A stretch of DNA of 64,000 bases from Proteobacteria bacterium SG_bin6. Its GTDB lineage: Bacteria; Pseudomonadota; Alphaproteobacteria; Sphingomonadales; Sphingomonadaceae. Below are positions 20,561-29,325 of this stretch, one piece after another. Location: contig LWDJ01000042.1 in the NCBI GenBank assembly GCA_002083435.1, positions 1-64,000 on the forward strand, in the 5' to 3' direction. The position numbers were made by a program, and so were the translations under genes. The notes beneath the pieces are model-generated. The model did not search any database. It was not told where the DNA came from and was given only the letters and a program-made list of their open reading frames with translations. Position 1 is the stretch's first letter; every line of letters starts with the position of its first letter.

Positions 20561-22462
20561 ATGAAGCGTTGGAAGCTCGCCGCCGCCGCGGTCCTGCTCG
20601 GCTCGGGCAGCGCGCTCGCGCAAAGCTATACCGAGCGACCCGCCAACCCCCAGCTGCCGCAAGCGCAATGGAACTACACGCGGCGCGTTGTCGACATCCC
20701 GATGCGCGACGGTGTGACGCTCCACACCGTGATCCTGATCCCCAAAGGCGCGAAGAACGCCCCCGTGCTGCTCACCCGCACGCCGTACAATGCCGAAGGA
20801 CTCTCGGCGAACAGCAAGGCGGCCGATCTCGCCACCGCGCTCGAAGGCTATGACAATGCCTATGATGTGATCGCGGAAGGCGGCTATATCCGCGTGATCC
20901 AGGACATTCGCGGCAAATACGGGTCCAAGGGCGATTATGTGATGAACCGCCCGCTGGTCGGCTCGTCGCTCAATCCCACCAAGGTCGATGATTCGACCGA
21001 TTGCTACGACACGATCGACTGGCTGGTGAAGAACCTGCCCGAATCGAACGGCCGCGTCGGCATCATCGGCATCAGCTATGATGGCTATGAACCGCTGGTC
21101 GCGCTCATCAACCCGCACCCGGCGCTGAAGGTATCGGTGCCGATGAACCCGATGGTCGATGGCTGGCGCGGCGATGACTGGTTCCACAATGGCGCGTTCC
21201 GCCAGACCGGCGCGCCCTATATCTGGGAGCAGGTCGCGACCGCCGACAATTCGATCCCCTGGGTCAACACCCATGCCGATGACTATGCCGGCTATCTCGC
21301 CGCCGGCAGCGCGGGCGAGCTTGGGCGGCAGCACGGGCTCGACCAGATCGGCTTTTGGCAAAAGATCACCCAGCACCCCGCTTATGACAGTTTTTGGCAG
21401 GAACAGGCGATGGACAAGATCCTCGCCCGCCAGCCGCTGAAGGTGCCGGTGATGCTGGTCCATTCGCTGTGGGACCAGGAAGACATTTACGGCGCCCCCG
21501 CCGTCTATGCGGCGCTCGAGCCAAAAGATGCGAAGAACGACATGGTCTATCTCACGATGGGCCCCTGGTATCACGGCCAGGGCATCGACAAGGGTGACCG
21601 TCTGGGCAACATCAACTGGGATGCCGACACCGCGAAATGGTGGCGCCACGAAGTCCTCGCCCCGTTCCTCGCGCACTATCTGAAGGACGCGCCGATGGAC
21701 GTGGCGCCGGTAACCGCGTTCCAGTCGGGCGCCAATCGCTGGCAGCGGCTGACCAGCTGGCCGACCGCGCCGGCGGCAACCCCGCTCTATCTGCAGCCCG
21801 AGGGCAAGCTCGGCTTCACCCGCGCCGAGGGGACGGCGACCGCCGATTATGTCAGCGATCCGGCGCATCCGGTGCCTTTCACCCCGCGCCCGATCGCGCC
21901 AACCGGCTATGCCGACGACCATTGGAAGGCCTGGCTGACGACCGACCAGCGGCCCGCCGCCGCGCGGCCCGACGTGCTGAGCTTCGTCACCGAACCGCTC
22001 GACAAGCCGGTCGCCATCGCTGGCGCGCCCGAGGTGAACTTGACCGCGGCGACCAGCGGCACCGATGTCGACTGGGTGGTGAAGCTGATCGACGTCTATC
22101 CGGAACAGGTGGCGGGCGACCAGAAAATGGGCGGCTATCAGCTCGCGGTCGCGCTCGACATTTTCCGCGGCCGGTATCGCGAAGGCCTCGACAAGCCGCA
22201 GCCGATCGCCGCCGACAAGCCGCTGAGCTATCGCTTTGCGCTGCCGCAGACCAACCATGTGTTCAAGCCCGGCCACCGGATCATGGTGCAAATCCAGTCG
22301 AGCCTGTTTCCGCTTTATGATCGCAATCCGCAGAAATTCGTGTCCAATATCTTCTTTGCCAAGCCCGGCGATTATCAGAAGGCGACGCAGCGAGTGAGTG
22401 TCGCGGGCGCGCAAGCGAGTTTCATCGCCCTGCCCATCATCAGCCAGGAGAAAGCGCAATGA
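20561..22462 (+). CDS. CocE/NonD family alpha/beta hydrolase, secreted
   Basis: A 633-residue exported serine hydrolase of the X-Pro dipeptidyl-peptidase / cocaine esterase / glutaryl-7-ACA acylase group. The signal peptide ends near GSALAQ. The catalytic domain shows VVDIPMRDGVTLHTVILIPK and RTPYNAEG near the start, the nucleophile in GISYDGY (Ser172), and a later acid/His region (VPVMLVHSLWDQEDIYG; MVYLTMGPWYHGQG). The C-terminal third (from about residue 420) is the jelly-roll domain of this family (RPDVLSFVTEPLDKPVAIAG; HRIMVQIQSSLFPLYDRNPQ). The substrate could be N-terminal X-Pro dipeptides or acyl amides or esters. Its stop overlaps the next gene start (ATGA at 22459). Confidence 0.9.
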   Translation: MKRWKLAAAAVLLGSGSALAQSYTERPANPQLPQAQWNYTRRVVDIPMRDGVTLHTVILIPKGAKNAPVLLTRTPYNAEGLSANSKAADLATALEGYDNAYDVIAEGGYIRVIQDIRGKYGSKGDYVMNRPLVGSSLNPTKVDDSTDCYDTIDWLVKNLPESNGRVGIIGISYDGYEPLVALINPHPALKVSVPMNPMVDGWRGDDWFHNGAFRQTGAPYIWEQVATADNSIPWVNTHADDYAGYLAAGSAGELGRQHGLDQIGFWQKITQHPAYDSFWQEQAMDKILARQPLKVPVMLVHSLWDQEDIYGAPAVYAALEPKDAKNDMVYLTMGPWYHGQGIDKGDRLGNINWDADTAKWWRHEVLAPFLAHYLKDAPMDVAPVTAFQSGANRWQRLTSWPTAPAATPLYLQPEGKLGFTRAEGTATADYVSDPAHPVPFTPRPIAPTGYADDHWKAWLTTDQRPAAARPDVLSFVTEPLDKPVAIAGAPEVNLTAATSGTDVDWVVKLIDVYPEQVAGDQKMGGYQLAVALDIFRGRYREGLDKPQPIAADKPLSYRFALPQTNHVFKPGHRIMVQIQSSLFPLYDRNPQKFVSNIFFAKPGDYQKATQRVSVAGAQASFIALPIISQEKAQ

Positions 22463-24267
22463 TCGATCGTCGCGATGTGTTGAAGGCGGGCGTCGCGCTC
22501 GGCGCGGTCGCGGCGCTGCCCGCGCGGGGCTGGGCGCAGGAGCCGGGCGAGGCGCTAAGCGCGCTGTTCGACCGGATGTTCGCCGAGCAGTTGCGCCTGA
22601 ACCCCGAAGGCGCGACGCAACTCGGGCTCGATACGGGTGCCAATGCCGATCTGCGCGCGCAATTGGGCGACGAAGGCCCGGCGGGGCGGCAGGCGGCGCG
22701 CACGCTCACCGCGCGTCACGTCGCGCTGCTGGAGGCTTTCAACACCGACAAGCTGAGCGCCGAGGACAAGCGCAATTACGACGTGGTGCTCTACACCAAG
22801 CGCCAGCAGGCAGCGGCGCAGCGCTTCGATTTCGGCGGCGCTTCGTACAGCCGCTCGCCCTATGTCGTCAGCCAGCTGACCGGCGCCTATCAATCGACGC
22901 CGAGCTTCCTCGACACCAAGCACCCGATCGAAAACGCGAGCGATGCCGAGGCCTATCTCTCACGCCTCGGCCAATTCGCCGATCAGCTGACCGCCAACAC
23001 CAATGATCTGCGCGATCAATCGGCGCGCGGCATCGTGCCGCCCGATTTCCTGCTCGACGCGACGATCGACCAATTGACCAAGACCGCGGTGCCGGGTGCC
23101 CAAGCGACTGTCGTCACCTCGCTCCAGCGGCGCGCGGCGGCGAAGGGCCTCGATCCCCGCTTCGGCGCGCGCGCGGCGCAGCTTTACGGCACGAAAGTGT
23201 TCCCCGCGCTGCAAACCCAGCTCGCGCTGGTGAAGGACTTGCGCGCCAAGGCGACAAGCGACGCCGGGGTATGGAAGTTCAAGGAAGGCCCGGATTTCTA
23301 CGCGGTCGCGCTCGCCGGCACGACGACGACGCGGATGAGCCCGGAGGAAGTCCACAAGTTCGGGCTGGACGAAGCCGCCGCCATCTCCGCGCGGCTCGAC
23401 GCGCTGCTCAAGGCGCAAGGGTTCACCAAGGGCAGCATCGGCGCGCGGATGGCGGCGCTCTACAAAGACCCGGCGCAGCTCTACCCCGATACCGACGAGG
23501 GCAAGCGCCAGGCGATCGCCTATTGCAACGATCGGCTGGCGGCGATCCGCCCGCGCCTGCCGCGCGCGTTCAAACGGCAGCCGCAATATGCGTTCGAGGT
23601 ACGCCGCGTGCCGGTGGAGAATGAAGCGGGCGCCGCGTCCGCCTTCGCGCAGCCGCCCTCACTCGACGGCAAGCGGCCGGGGCTGGTGTACTTCAACCTG
23701 CGCGACGCCGCCGAATGGCCCAAATTCTGCCTGGCGACGACCGTGTTCCACGAAGGCCTGCCGGGCCACCAGTTCGAGGGCGGGCTCGCGCTCTCCAACG
23801 CCAACCTGCCGCTGATCCGCAAGACCGGCGGCTTTTCGGGCTATGGCGAGGGCTGGGCGCTCTATGCCGAGCAGCTGGCCGACGAGCTCGGCATGTATGA
23901 CGATGATCCGCTCGGGCGGCTGGGTTATTTGAAGTTCCAGCTGTTCCGCGCCAATCGCTGCGTGGTCGATACCGGCATCCACCATTACCGCTGGACGCGC
24001 GCGCAGGCGATCGCCCGCTTCGTCGACCAGGAGGGCGAGGCGCCGGGCTTCGCCGCGCGCGAGGTCGATCGCTATTGCGCGACGCCGGGCCAGGCGTGCA
24101 GCTACAAGATCGGCCATTCGGTGTTCGTGAAACTGCGCGAAGAGGCTAAGGCGAAGCTGGGCGCGCGCTTCGCGCTCGCCGATTTCCATGAGGCGGTGCT
24201 GGGCACGGGCCGGGTGCCGCTGGAGATTTTGGAGGCCGAGACGCGGCGGTGGCTGGCCGGGGCGTGA
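22459..24267 (+). CDS. DUF885 family putative metalloprotease, Tat-exported
   Basis: A 602-residue DUF885 protein. The N-terminus MIDRRDVLKAGVALGAVAAL is a twin-arginine signal (RRDVLK), so it is exported folded, probably with bound metal. The family is poorly characterised but looks like a gluzincin: here VFHEGLPGHQFEGG gives H431-E432-x3-H436, a compact HExxxH in place of HExxH, and later SGYGEGWALYAEQL supplies the expected downstream Glu. DUF885 proteins are common beside other secreted peptidases in sphingomonads and xanthomonads. It overlaps the CocE gene by four bases (ATGA), so the two should be translationally coupled. Confidence 0.87.
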   Translation: MIDRRDVLKAGVALGAVAALPARGWAQEPGEALSALFDRMFAEQLRLNPEGATQLGLDTGANADLRAQLGDEGPAGRQAARTLTARHVALLEAFNTDKLSAEDKRNYDVVLYTKRQQAAAQRFDFGGASYSRSPYVVSQLTGAYQSTPSFLDTKHPIENASDAEAYLSRLGQFADQLTANTNDLRDQSARGIVPPDFLLDATIDQLTKTAVPGAQATVVTSLQRRAAAKGLDPRFGARAAQLYGTKVFPALQTQLALVKDLRAKATSDAGVWKFKEGPDFYAVALAGTTTTRMSPEEVHKFGLDEAAAISARLDALLKAQGFTKGSIGARMAALYKDPAQLYPDTDEGKRQAIAYCNDRLAAIRPRLPRAFKRQPQYAFEVRRVPVENEAGAASAFAQPPSLDGKRPGLVYFNLRDAAEWPKFCLATTVFHEGLPGHQFEGGLALSNANLPLIRKTGGFSGYGEGWALYAEQLADELGMYDDDPLGRLGYLKFQLFRANRCVVDTGIHHYRWTRAQAIARFVDQEGEAPGFAAREVDRYCATPGQACSYKIGHSVFVKLREEAKAKLGARFALADFHEAVLGTGRVPLEILEAETRRWLAGA

Positions 24268-24576
24268 GGCTCGCTTGGACCGTTTCCGCGGCCTTGCTCA
24301 CCCCGTTGTCCGATAGGAAGAGTCGCCGAAACAGCCGCGTTTGAGGTGCAAGTGGACGGTAAGGACGACCACTGCGCCTTCTTCATCGGCGGACGCCCCG
24401 TTACCATAGACGAACTCGCGGCGGCGGCCGCGCGGGAAGCAAAGTTCAGGCGCCGGGTCCGGTTATACGTTGCTTCGGAAACCGCGCCCTATCGGTGTAT
24501 CGGGGCAGCGATCTTCACCCTCCAAAAAGCCGGTTTAAAGTCGGTAGAGACGATATTGCAGCCGTCGCTCGATTGA
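24264..24576 (+). pseudogene. ExbD-like periplasmic domain remnant
   Basis: The frame ending at 24576 reads FEVQVDGKDDHCAFFIGGRP, then VTIDELAAAAAREAKFRRRV, RLYVASETAPYRCIGAAIFT and LQKAGLKSVETI. This follows the periplasmic domain of ExbD (idadG..fing.pvt.eeL / v.l.ad..v.Y..vm.vm..lq.aGl..v), but no membrane anchor is in frame. The first start in frame is GTG 24346 with no clear ribosome site. In another frame a GTG at 24264 overlapping the DUF885 stop opens MRLAWTVSAALLTPLSDRK, which ends at 24344, so a frameshift could once have joined the parts. Either a decayed short ExbD gene or a soluble ExbD-like fragment; ExbB is not nearby. Confidence 0.45.
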
Positions 24577-24580
24577 TTTT

Positions 24581-24913
24581 CTAAGCCTTCTCCAGCGTGC
24601 ATTGCAGCGGGTGCTGGTTCTGCCGGGCGAAATCGATCACCTGGCTCACTTTGGTCTCGGCGACTTCATAGGTGAACACGCCGCACACCCCCACGCCCTT
24701 CTGGTGGACGTGGAGCATCACCCGCGTCGCATCCTCGATATTCATGTTGAAGAAGCGTTGGAGGGCGAGGACGACGAACTCCATCGGGGTGTAATCGTCG
24801 TTCAGCATCAGCACGCGGTAGGGCGTCGGCTTCTTGGTGCGCGCGCGGGTGCGGGTGGCGACCCCGAGGCCGGGCCCTTCGTCTTCGTCGCGGCGCTCGG
24901 CCATCGCGACCAT
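24581..24913 (-). CDS. clpS: ATP-dependent Clp protease adaptor ClpS
   Basis: ClpS delivers N-degron substrates to ClpAP. The 110-residue protein has the family core KPTPYRVLMLNDDYTPMEFV, VLHV-type HVHQKGVGVCGVFTYEVAET and the ending KVSQVIDFARQNQHPLQCTL. The DDYTPM segment lines the amino-acid-binding pocket and is intact. The N-terminal extension is charged (AERRDEDEGPGLGVATRTRA), as in other alphaproteobacteria. ATG 24913 and ATG 24904 are both plausible; neither has a strong ribosome site. The frame is open to 25042 through a hairpin-rich spacer and that longer version is unlikely. clpA is not downstream on this strand here, unlike many genomes. Confidence 0.93.
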   Translation of the reverse strand: MVAMAERRDEDEGPGLGVATRTRARTKKPTPYRVLMLNDDYTPMEFVVLALQRFFNMNIEDATRVMLHVHQKGVGVCGVFTYEVAETKVSQVIDFARQNQHPLQCTLEKA

Positions 24914-25213
24914 CGGTGTCGTTGCTGATGTCACGGAAGCTGGAAAATAGGCCACGCGCCCCCTCGCCCGCAAGAGGCGAGACGATGAGAAATCGCGGGC
25001 GGTCGGTGGGTGGCGGTGGGAGAGGCAGGGCGCCGTACCCACCCCAACCCAGTTTCGGGTAAGCAGTCCCCCGGACTGCTTAGGTCATGCCGGGGGCATG
25101 ACCGACCCGAAGCTCTTCCAGCGAGGGGCTTCGCCCCAGAGCAACACACCCCTCCCTGAAAGGGAGGGGCAGGGGTGGGTTGATGCCCGGAACCGGCCTC
25201 ACCCAGCGCGCGC
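24914..25213. repeat. Gene-free spacer with four consecutive short hairpins
   Basis: No gene is seen here. Four perfect stem-loops follow one another: AAGCAGTCC/GGACTGCTT (25061-25081), GTCATGCC/GGCATGAC (25084-25102), GGGGC/GCCCC (25125-25137) and CCCCTCCCT/AGGGAGGGG (25149-25169), each with a three-base loop. The last is followed by GCAGGGGTGGGTTG, wording common in dispersed intergenic repeats of sphingomonads. Its role (REP-like repeat, RNA structure or decayed element) cannot be decided from one copy. Confidence 0.6.
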
Positions 25214-25246
25214 AAAAAAGCGGCGGCTCCACCGGGAAACCGCCGC
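25214..25246 (-). terminator. Rho-independent terminator after phasin gene
   Basis: Read on the minus strand, a 7-bp GCGGCGG/CCGCCGC stem with a 13-base loop is followed by six Ts. It lies 35 bases beyond the phasin stop. The plus-strand side also has TTTT, so it could work in both directions. Confidence 0.75.
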
Positions 25247-25280
25247 CTTTTGATTCAAAGCCCGTGAAGGCGGGATCGGC

Positions 25281-26159
25281 TTACGCGCCGACCTTGATCT
25301 TCTCGGCGGCGACCGCGACGCGGTTCGAGATCGGCTGGGCGACATCGCTCGCCAGCTTGATCATCGCTTCGGTGTGCTTGCTGGTTTCGGCGACCATGCT
25401 GTCGAAAGTCTGGCGGACATAGTCGCTCTGCAGCTTCATCAGCTCGGCCGGGGTCTTGACGGCGGCGAGGTTGCGCATCGCGGCGGTCGCGGTTTCGAAG
25501 CTGCGACGGGTATAGTCGGCGGCTTCCTGGCTCAGCGACTCGAAGCCCTTCATCGCGACCTTCGACGACTCGACGACCGCGTCAACATTGCCCTTCGCGA
25601 ACTCGTTCATGTCGGCGAACAGCTTGGTGCTCTTCTCCATCGCTTCCTTGGTGCGGCTGTTCATGTCGGCGAACATCGCCTGGGTCTTCTCGGCAGTGGC
25701 GTGCAGCGTGTTTTCCATCGTCAGTTCCTTTTTGCGGGCAGTGAAAGCCGACGGCGCGGAGACCGGCGGAGTGGGAAGTTCAGCAGGCGCGGCGGGCGCG
25801 GCTACGGAGACAGGCGTAGGTGCCGCGACAGGCGCAGGTGCCGCGACAGGCGCGGGCACGATTGGCGTGGTAGCGGCCGGGGCAGCGGCAACGACCGGTG
25901 CCGGCGTCGCGACAGCGGGCTTCTCGATGGCGGGCGCCTTAACGGGGGCGGGCGTGGGCTTCTTGATAGCCGGCGCTGCCACGGGCGCGGCCTCGATCAC
26001 CGGCGGCAGCGCGGCCGGAGGAAGAGTCCCGGTGGGCTCGGCCACGGGCGTCGCTAGGATGGCGGCGCCCTGCGGCGTCGGCTTCTTCACCCGCGCACCG
26101 GGCTTGCGGGGGGCGGGCTTGATCGGCACGCCGTCGTTCTTCGGACCCTTGGTCGCCAT
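25281..26159 (-). CDS. phaP: Phasin with Pro/Ala-rich N-terminal extension
   Basis: Phasins coat PHA granules and control their number and size. The C-terminal 145 residues (from MENTLHATAEKTQAMFADMN) are a classic amphipathic helical phasin with the typical KTPAELMKLQSDYVRQTFDS signature. In front of it is a basic lead (KPAPRKPGARVKKPTP) and about 110 residues of Pro/Ala/Val repeats, an extension that could bind DNA or act as a flexible tether like AlaPro-rich tails of PhaF/histone-like proteins. An internal ATG at 25718, preceded by AAGGAA at 8 bases, starts exactly at the phasin domain, so a short form may also be made. The gene stands upstream of no other; it has its own promoter and terminator and neighbours phaC. 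Confidence 0.88.
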   Translation of the reverse strand: MATKGPKNDGVPIKPAPRKPGARVKKPTPQGAAILATPVAEPTGTLPPAALPPVIEAAPVAAPAIKKPTPAPVKAPAIEKPAVATPAPVVAAAPAATTPIVPAPVAAPAPVAAPTPVSVAAPAAPAELPTPPVSAPSAFTARKKELTMENTLHATAEKTQAMFADMNSRTKEAMEKSTKLFADMNEFAKGNVDAVVESSKVAMKGFESLSQEAADYTRRSFETATAAMRNLAAVKTPAELMKLQSDYVRQTFDSMVAETSKHTEAMIKLASDVAQPISNRVAVAAEKIKVGA

Positions 26160-26190
26160 GGCTACAGCGCTCCTACATTTGCTGCGGCGC

Positions 26191-26219
26191 GATATAGGTT
26201 AAGATTCCCGGAGATGCAA
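26191..26219 (-). promoter_or_regulatory. Sigma-70 type promoter for the phasin gene
   Basis: On the minus strand TTGCAT (26219-26214), a 17-base spacer and TATATC (26196-26191) form a good housekeeping promoter 31 bases ahead of the phasin ATG. Slightly upstream, CTGC (26233-26236) and GCAG (26246-26249) are spaced by nine bases; PhaR repressors of related bacteria bind CTGC/GCAG dyads, usually with a shorter gap, so an operator here is only a guess. Confidence 0.6.
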
Positions 26220-26280
26220 GAAAAATTGTGCGCTGCAACATGGGCGCAGCATTACAAGTTAACCTAGTGAAAAAAACGTC

Positions 26281-28023
26281 TTATCGCATTCGCACATAAT
26301 CGCCCGGCGCTTCGGCCAGGGCGGGCAATGCGCCATCGCCCGGCCGCCGTGCACCGGCGACGGGCACCTGCGCCGCGTCCTGCGTGTGCAGCCAATCGAT
26401 CCAATCGGGCCACCAGCTGCCCTTGGTCTCGGCGGCGCCCGCGACAAAATCGGCGAGCGTCGCGCAGGCGCGGTCATTGGTCCAATATTGATATTTGCCC
26501 GCCGCCGGCGGGTTGACCACGCCGGCGATATGCCCCGAGCCCGCGAGCACGAACTTCAGCGGTCCCTTGAAATGTTCGGTGATGCGCCAGACGCTGTCCG
26601 GTGGCGCGATATGGTCCTCGCGCCCGGCCTGGACATAGGCAGGCGTCGTCACCTGGGCGATGTCGATCGGGGTGCCGCGGATCGACAGCGCGCCGGGCTT
26701 CACCAGCAGATTGTCGCGGTACAGATCACGCAGATAGCTCAGGTGCCAGGCGGAGGGCAGATTGGTCGTGTCGCCGTTCCAATAAAGCAGATCGAACGGC
26801 GCATAATCCTGGCCGAGCAGATAATTGTTGGTGACGTAATTCCAGATCAGGTCGCGCCCGCGCAGCAGGTTGAAGGTCGCGGCCATGTAGCGCCCGTCGA
26901 GATAACCTTCGGGCGATAGCTGCTCGATCAGCCGCAGCTGCTCGTCGTCGACGAAGTTCAGCAGCTCACCGGCACGGGTGAAATCGACTTGGGCGGTGAA
27001 AAAGGTCGCGCTCTTCACCTTGTCGGCCCGGGCGCGCGCCGCGAGCACCGCGAGCGTGGCGGCGAGCGTCGTGCCCGCGACGCAATAGCCGATCGCGTGG
27101 ACGCTCGGCACGCCGAGCAGCTCTCGCACCGTGTCGATCGCGTCGATCTGGCCGGCTTCGACATAATCGTCCCAGGTGACGCCCTTCATCGTCGCGTCAG
27201 CCGAACGCCACGAGACGACGAACACCGTCACCCCCTGGTCGACCGCCCATTTGATGAAGCTCTTCTCCGGGCTCAGATCGAGGATGTAATAGCGGTTGAT
27301 CCAGGGCGGGAAGATGATCAGCGGTACCTCCAGCACCTGCTCGGTGGTTGGGGTGTATTGGATCAGCTCATAGAGCGGCGTGCGTTTCACGACCTTGCCG
27401 GGCGTTGTCGCGAGCGTGCGGCCGACCTCGAACGCCTTGGCGTCGGTGTGCGTCAGCTGGCCCTTGGCGATGTCGCTCAGCATGTTCTTCAACCCCGCGA
27501 GCAGATTCTCGCCGCCGCTTTCGAGCGTCTTTTCGATGACGAGCGGGTTGGTCGCGGGGAAGTTGGACGGGCTCATCGCCTCGACGATGTTGCGCATCGC
27601 GAAGCGCATCTGCTCGCGCTGCTTGGGATCGAGCCCTTCGAGGTGATCGACGTTGGCGAGTAGGTGATCGGAGATCAGCAAATAGCTTTGCCGGATCCAG
27701 TCGAACACCGGATTGTCGCGCCATTGCGGCGCCTTGAAGCGCTTGTCGCGCGCGTGCTCGGGCTTTTCCTCGGCGGGTTCGGCGAGCTCGGGGACGACGA
27801 GGCGCTGCCACAGCCGCATCGACTCGCTCCAGAAATCGCGCGCGCGGGCGATCGTCTGTGGGTCGGTAAAGCCGGGGATGATGGGGAGGGCGGGATTGTC
27901 CTCCAGCGTCTTCAGCCCCGCCTCCAGCATCATCTGCTGGGCGCGGCCCATCACCCAGGTCCAGTGCTGCATATCTTCTAGGCTGGGGAGCGGCGGGAGC
28001 GTCGGGGCGTCGTTTTCGGCCAT
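26281..28023 (-). CDS. phaC: Class I poly(3-hydroxyalkanoate) synthase
   Basis: PhaC polymerises 3-hydroxyacyl-CoA into PHA granules. The 580-residue product has the PhaC N-terminal domain (DKRFKAPQWRDNPVFDWIRQ) and an alpha/beta-hydrolase core. The nucleophile Cys314 is in IGYCVAGTTLA; the usual lipase-like box G-x-C-x-G-G here reads G-Y-C-V-A-G, a variant also seen in other alphaproteobacteria as far as I recall. The catalytic Asp is in GREDHIAPPDSVW and the His in AGSGHIAGVVNPP. ATG 28023 is chosen because GAGG lies 6 bases upstream; an in-frame ATG at 28077 is the alternative. Transcribed toward the phasin gene but separated by that gene's promoter. phaA and phaB are not in the window. 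Confidence 0.94.
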   Translation of the reverse strand: MAENDAPTLPPLPSLEDMQHWTWVMGRAQQMMLEAGLKTLEDNPALPIIPGFTDPQTIARARDFWSESMRLWQRLVVPELAEPAEEKPEHARDKRFKAPQWRDNPVFDWIRQSYLLISDHLLANVDHLEGLDPKQREQMRFAMRNIVEAMSPSNFPATNPLVIEKTLESGGENLLAGLKNMLSDIAKGQLTHTDAKAFEVGRTLATTPGKVVKRTPLYELIQYTPTTEQVLEVPLIIFPPWINRYYILDLSPEKSFIKWAVDQGVTVFVVSWRSADATMKGVTWDDYVEAGQIDAIDTVRELLGVPSVHAIGYCVAGTTLAATLAVLAARARADKVKSATFFTAQVDFTRAGELLNFVDDEQLRLIEQLSPEGYLDGRYMAATFNLLRGRDLIWNYVTNNYLLGQDYAPFDLLYWNGDTTNLPSAWHLSYLRDLYRDNLLVKPGALSIRGTPIDIAQVTTPAYVQAGREDHIAPPDSVWRITEHFKGPLKFVLAGSGHIAGVVNPPAAGKYQYWTNDRACATLADFVAGAAETKGSWWPDWIDWLHTQDAAQVPVAGARRPGDGALPALAEAPGDYVRMR

Positions 28024-28119
28024 GGCATCCTCTTGCGCGTTTGCATTTCCTGTAACGCGCGGATTAGCATCCGTCATCGCTTATGCGCGCCGGCCCGCAT
28101 TTGGCAGCAAGAGACCGCC

Positions 28120-29325
28120 ATGACTGAAGAATTCTACCGCATCCGCCGCCTGCCGCCCTATGTGATCGCGGAAGTGAACGCGATGCGCGCCGCCGCGCGG
28201 GCCGCCGGCGAGGACATTATCGACCTCGGCATGGGCAATCCCGATCTGCCGCCGCCGCCGCACGTGATCGAAAAGCTCGCCGAAGTCGCCGCCAAGCCCG
28301 ATGCGCATGGCTATTCGGCGTCGAAGGGCATTCCGGGACTGCGGCGCGCGCAGGCGGCCTATTACGCCCGGCGCTTCGGGGTGGAGCTCGATCCCGAGCG
28401 CGAGGTGGTGGTGACGCTCGGCTCGAAGGAGGGGCTCGCGAACCTTGCCCAGGCGATCACCGCGCCGGGCGACGTGGTGCTCGCCCCCAACCCCAGCTAT
28501 CCGATCCACACCTTCGGCTTCATCATCGCCGGCGCGACGATCCGCAGCGTGCCGACGACGCCCGACGGACGCTATTTCGAGGCGCTGGAACGCGCGATGG
28601 CGTTCACCGTCCCCAAGCCGAGCGTGCTGGTGATGGGCTACCCCTCCAACCCCACCGCCGAGACGGTCGATCTCGCCTTCTACGAGCGCGTGGTGGCCTT
28701 CGCGCGCGAACACAAGATCTGGGTGCTCTCCGACCTTGCGTATTCGGAGATTTATTTCGACGGGAAGCCAACGCCCTCGATCCTGCAGGTGCCCGGCGCG
28801 AAGGAGGTGGCGGTCGAGTTCACCTCCATGTCCAAAACCTATTCGATGGCCGGCTGGCGGATCGGCTTCGCGGTCGGCAATCCCACGCTGATCGCGGCGC
28901 TCACCCGGGTGAAGAGCTATCTCGATTACGGCGCCTTCACCCCCATTCAGGCAGCGGCGGTCGCGGCGATCAACGGGCCGCAGGACATCGTCGAGAAGAA
29001 CCGCGCGCTCTACCATCACCGGCGCGACGTGCTGGTGGAGGCATTCGGCCGCGCCGGGTGGGAGATTCCGCCGCCCGCCGCCTCGATGTTCGCCTGGGCG
29101 CCGCTGCCACCCGCGCTCGCGCATTTGGGCAGCCTGGAGTTCGCCAAGCAGTTGCTCACCCATGCCAAGGTCGCGGTCGCGCCCGGCGTCGGCTATGGCG
29201 AGAATGGCGAGGGCTTTGTCCGCATCGCCCTCGTCGAGAACGAGCAGCGGCTTCGCCAGGCGGCGCGCAACGTGAAGCGCTATCTGGCGAGCATGGGGGT
29301 CAACACCCCGGCGCGCGCCAGCTGA
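28120..29325 (+). CDS. alaC: PLP-dependent aminotransferase, AlaC-like alanine transaminase
   Basis: A 401-residue fold-type I aminotransferase. It closely follows the pattern of E. coli AlaC: FYRIRRLPPYVIAEVNAMR, DIIDLGMGNPDLPPPPHVIE, HGYSASKGIPGLRRA, TLGSKEGLANLAQ, and the PLP-lysine in SMSKTYSMAGWRIGFAVGN. AlaC makes alanine from pyruvate and glutamate. Many sphingomonad genomes label this gene LL-diaminopimelate aminotransferase, which is less likely here because the succinylase gene dapD is present in the window (59665). Divergent from phaC; its stop overlaps the start of the DUF2061 gene by one base (TGATG). Confidence 0.85.
   Translation: MTEEFYRIRRLPPYVIAEVNAMRAAARAAGEDIIDLGMGNPDLPPPPHVIEKLAEVAAKPDAHGYSASKGIPGLRRAQAAYYARRFGVELDPEREVVVTLGSKEGLANLAQAITAPGDVVLAPNPSYPIHTFGFIIAGATIRSVPTTPDGRYFEALERAMAFTVPKPSVLVMGYPSNPTAETVDLAFYERVVAFAREHKIWVLSDLAYSEIYFDGKPTPSILQVPGAKEVAVEFTSMSKTYSMAGWRIGFAVGNPTLIAALTRVKSYLDYGAFTPIQAAAVAAINGPQDIVEKNRALYHHRRDVLVEAFGRAGWEIPPPAASMFAWAPLPPALAHLGSLEFAKQLLTHAKVAVAPGVGYGENGEGFVRIALVENEQRLRQAARNVKRYLASMGVNTPARAS

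Noticed and set aside
24914..25042. Longer clpS reading from an upstream ATG
   Set aside because: Adds residues unlike any ClpS N-terminus; the family start is at 24913 or 24904.
24931..25215. 94-codon minus-strand frame upstream of clpS
   Set aside because: It runs through the four-hairpin spacer, has no ribosome site and codes for low-complexity sequence shaped by the palindromes.
28120..29325. LL-diaminopimelate aminotransferase (DapL) for the aminotransferase
   Set aside because: The sequence tracks AlaC closely, and the succinylase gene dapD at 59665 makes a DapL route unnecessary.
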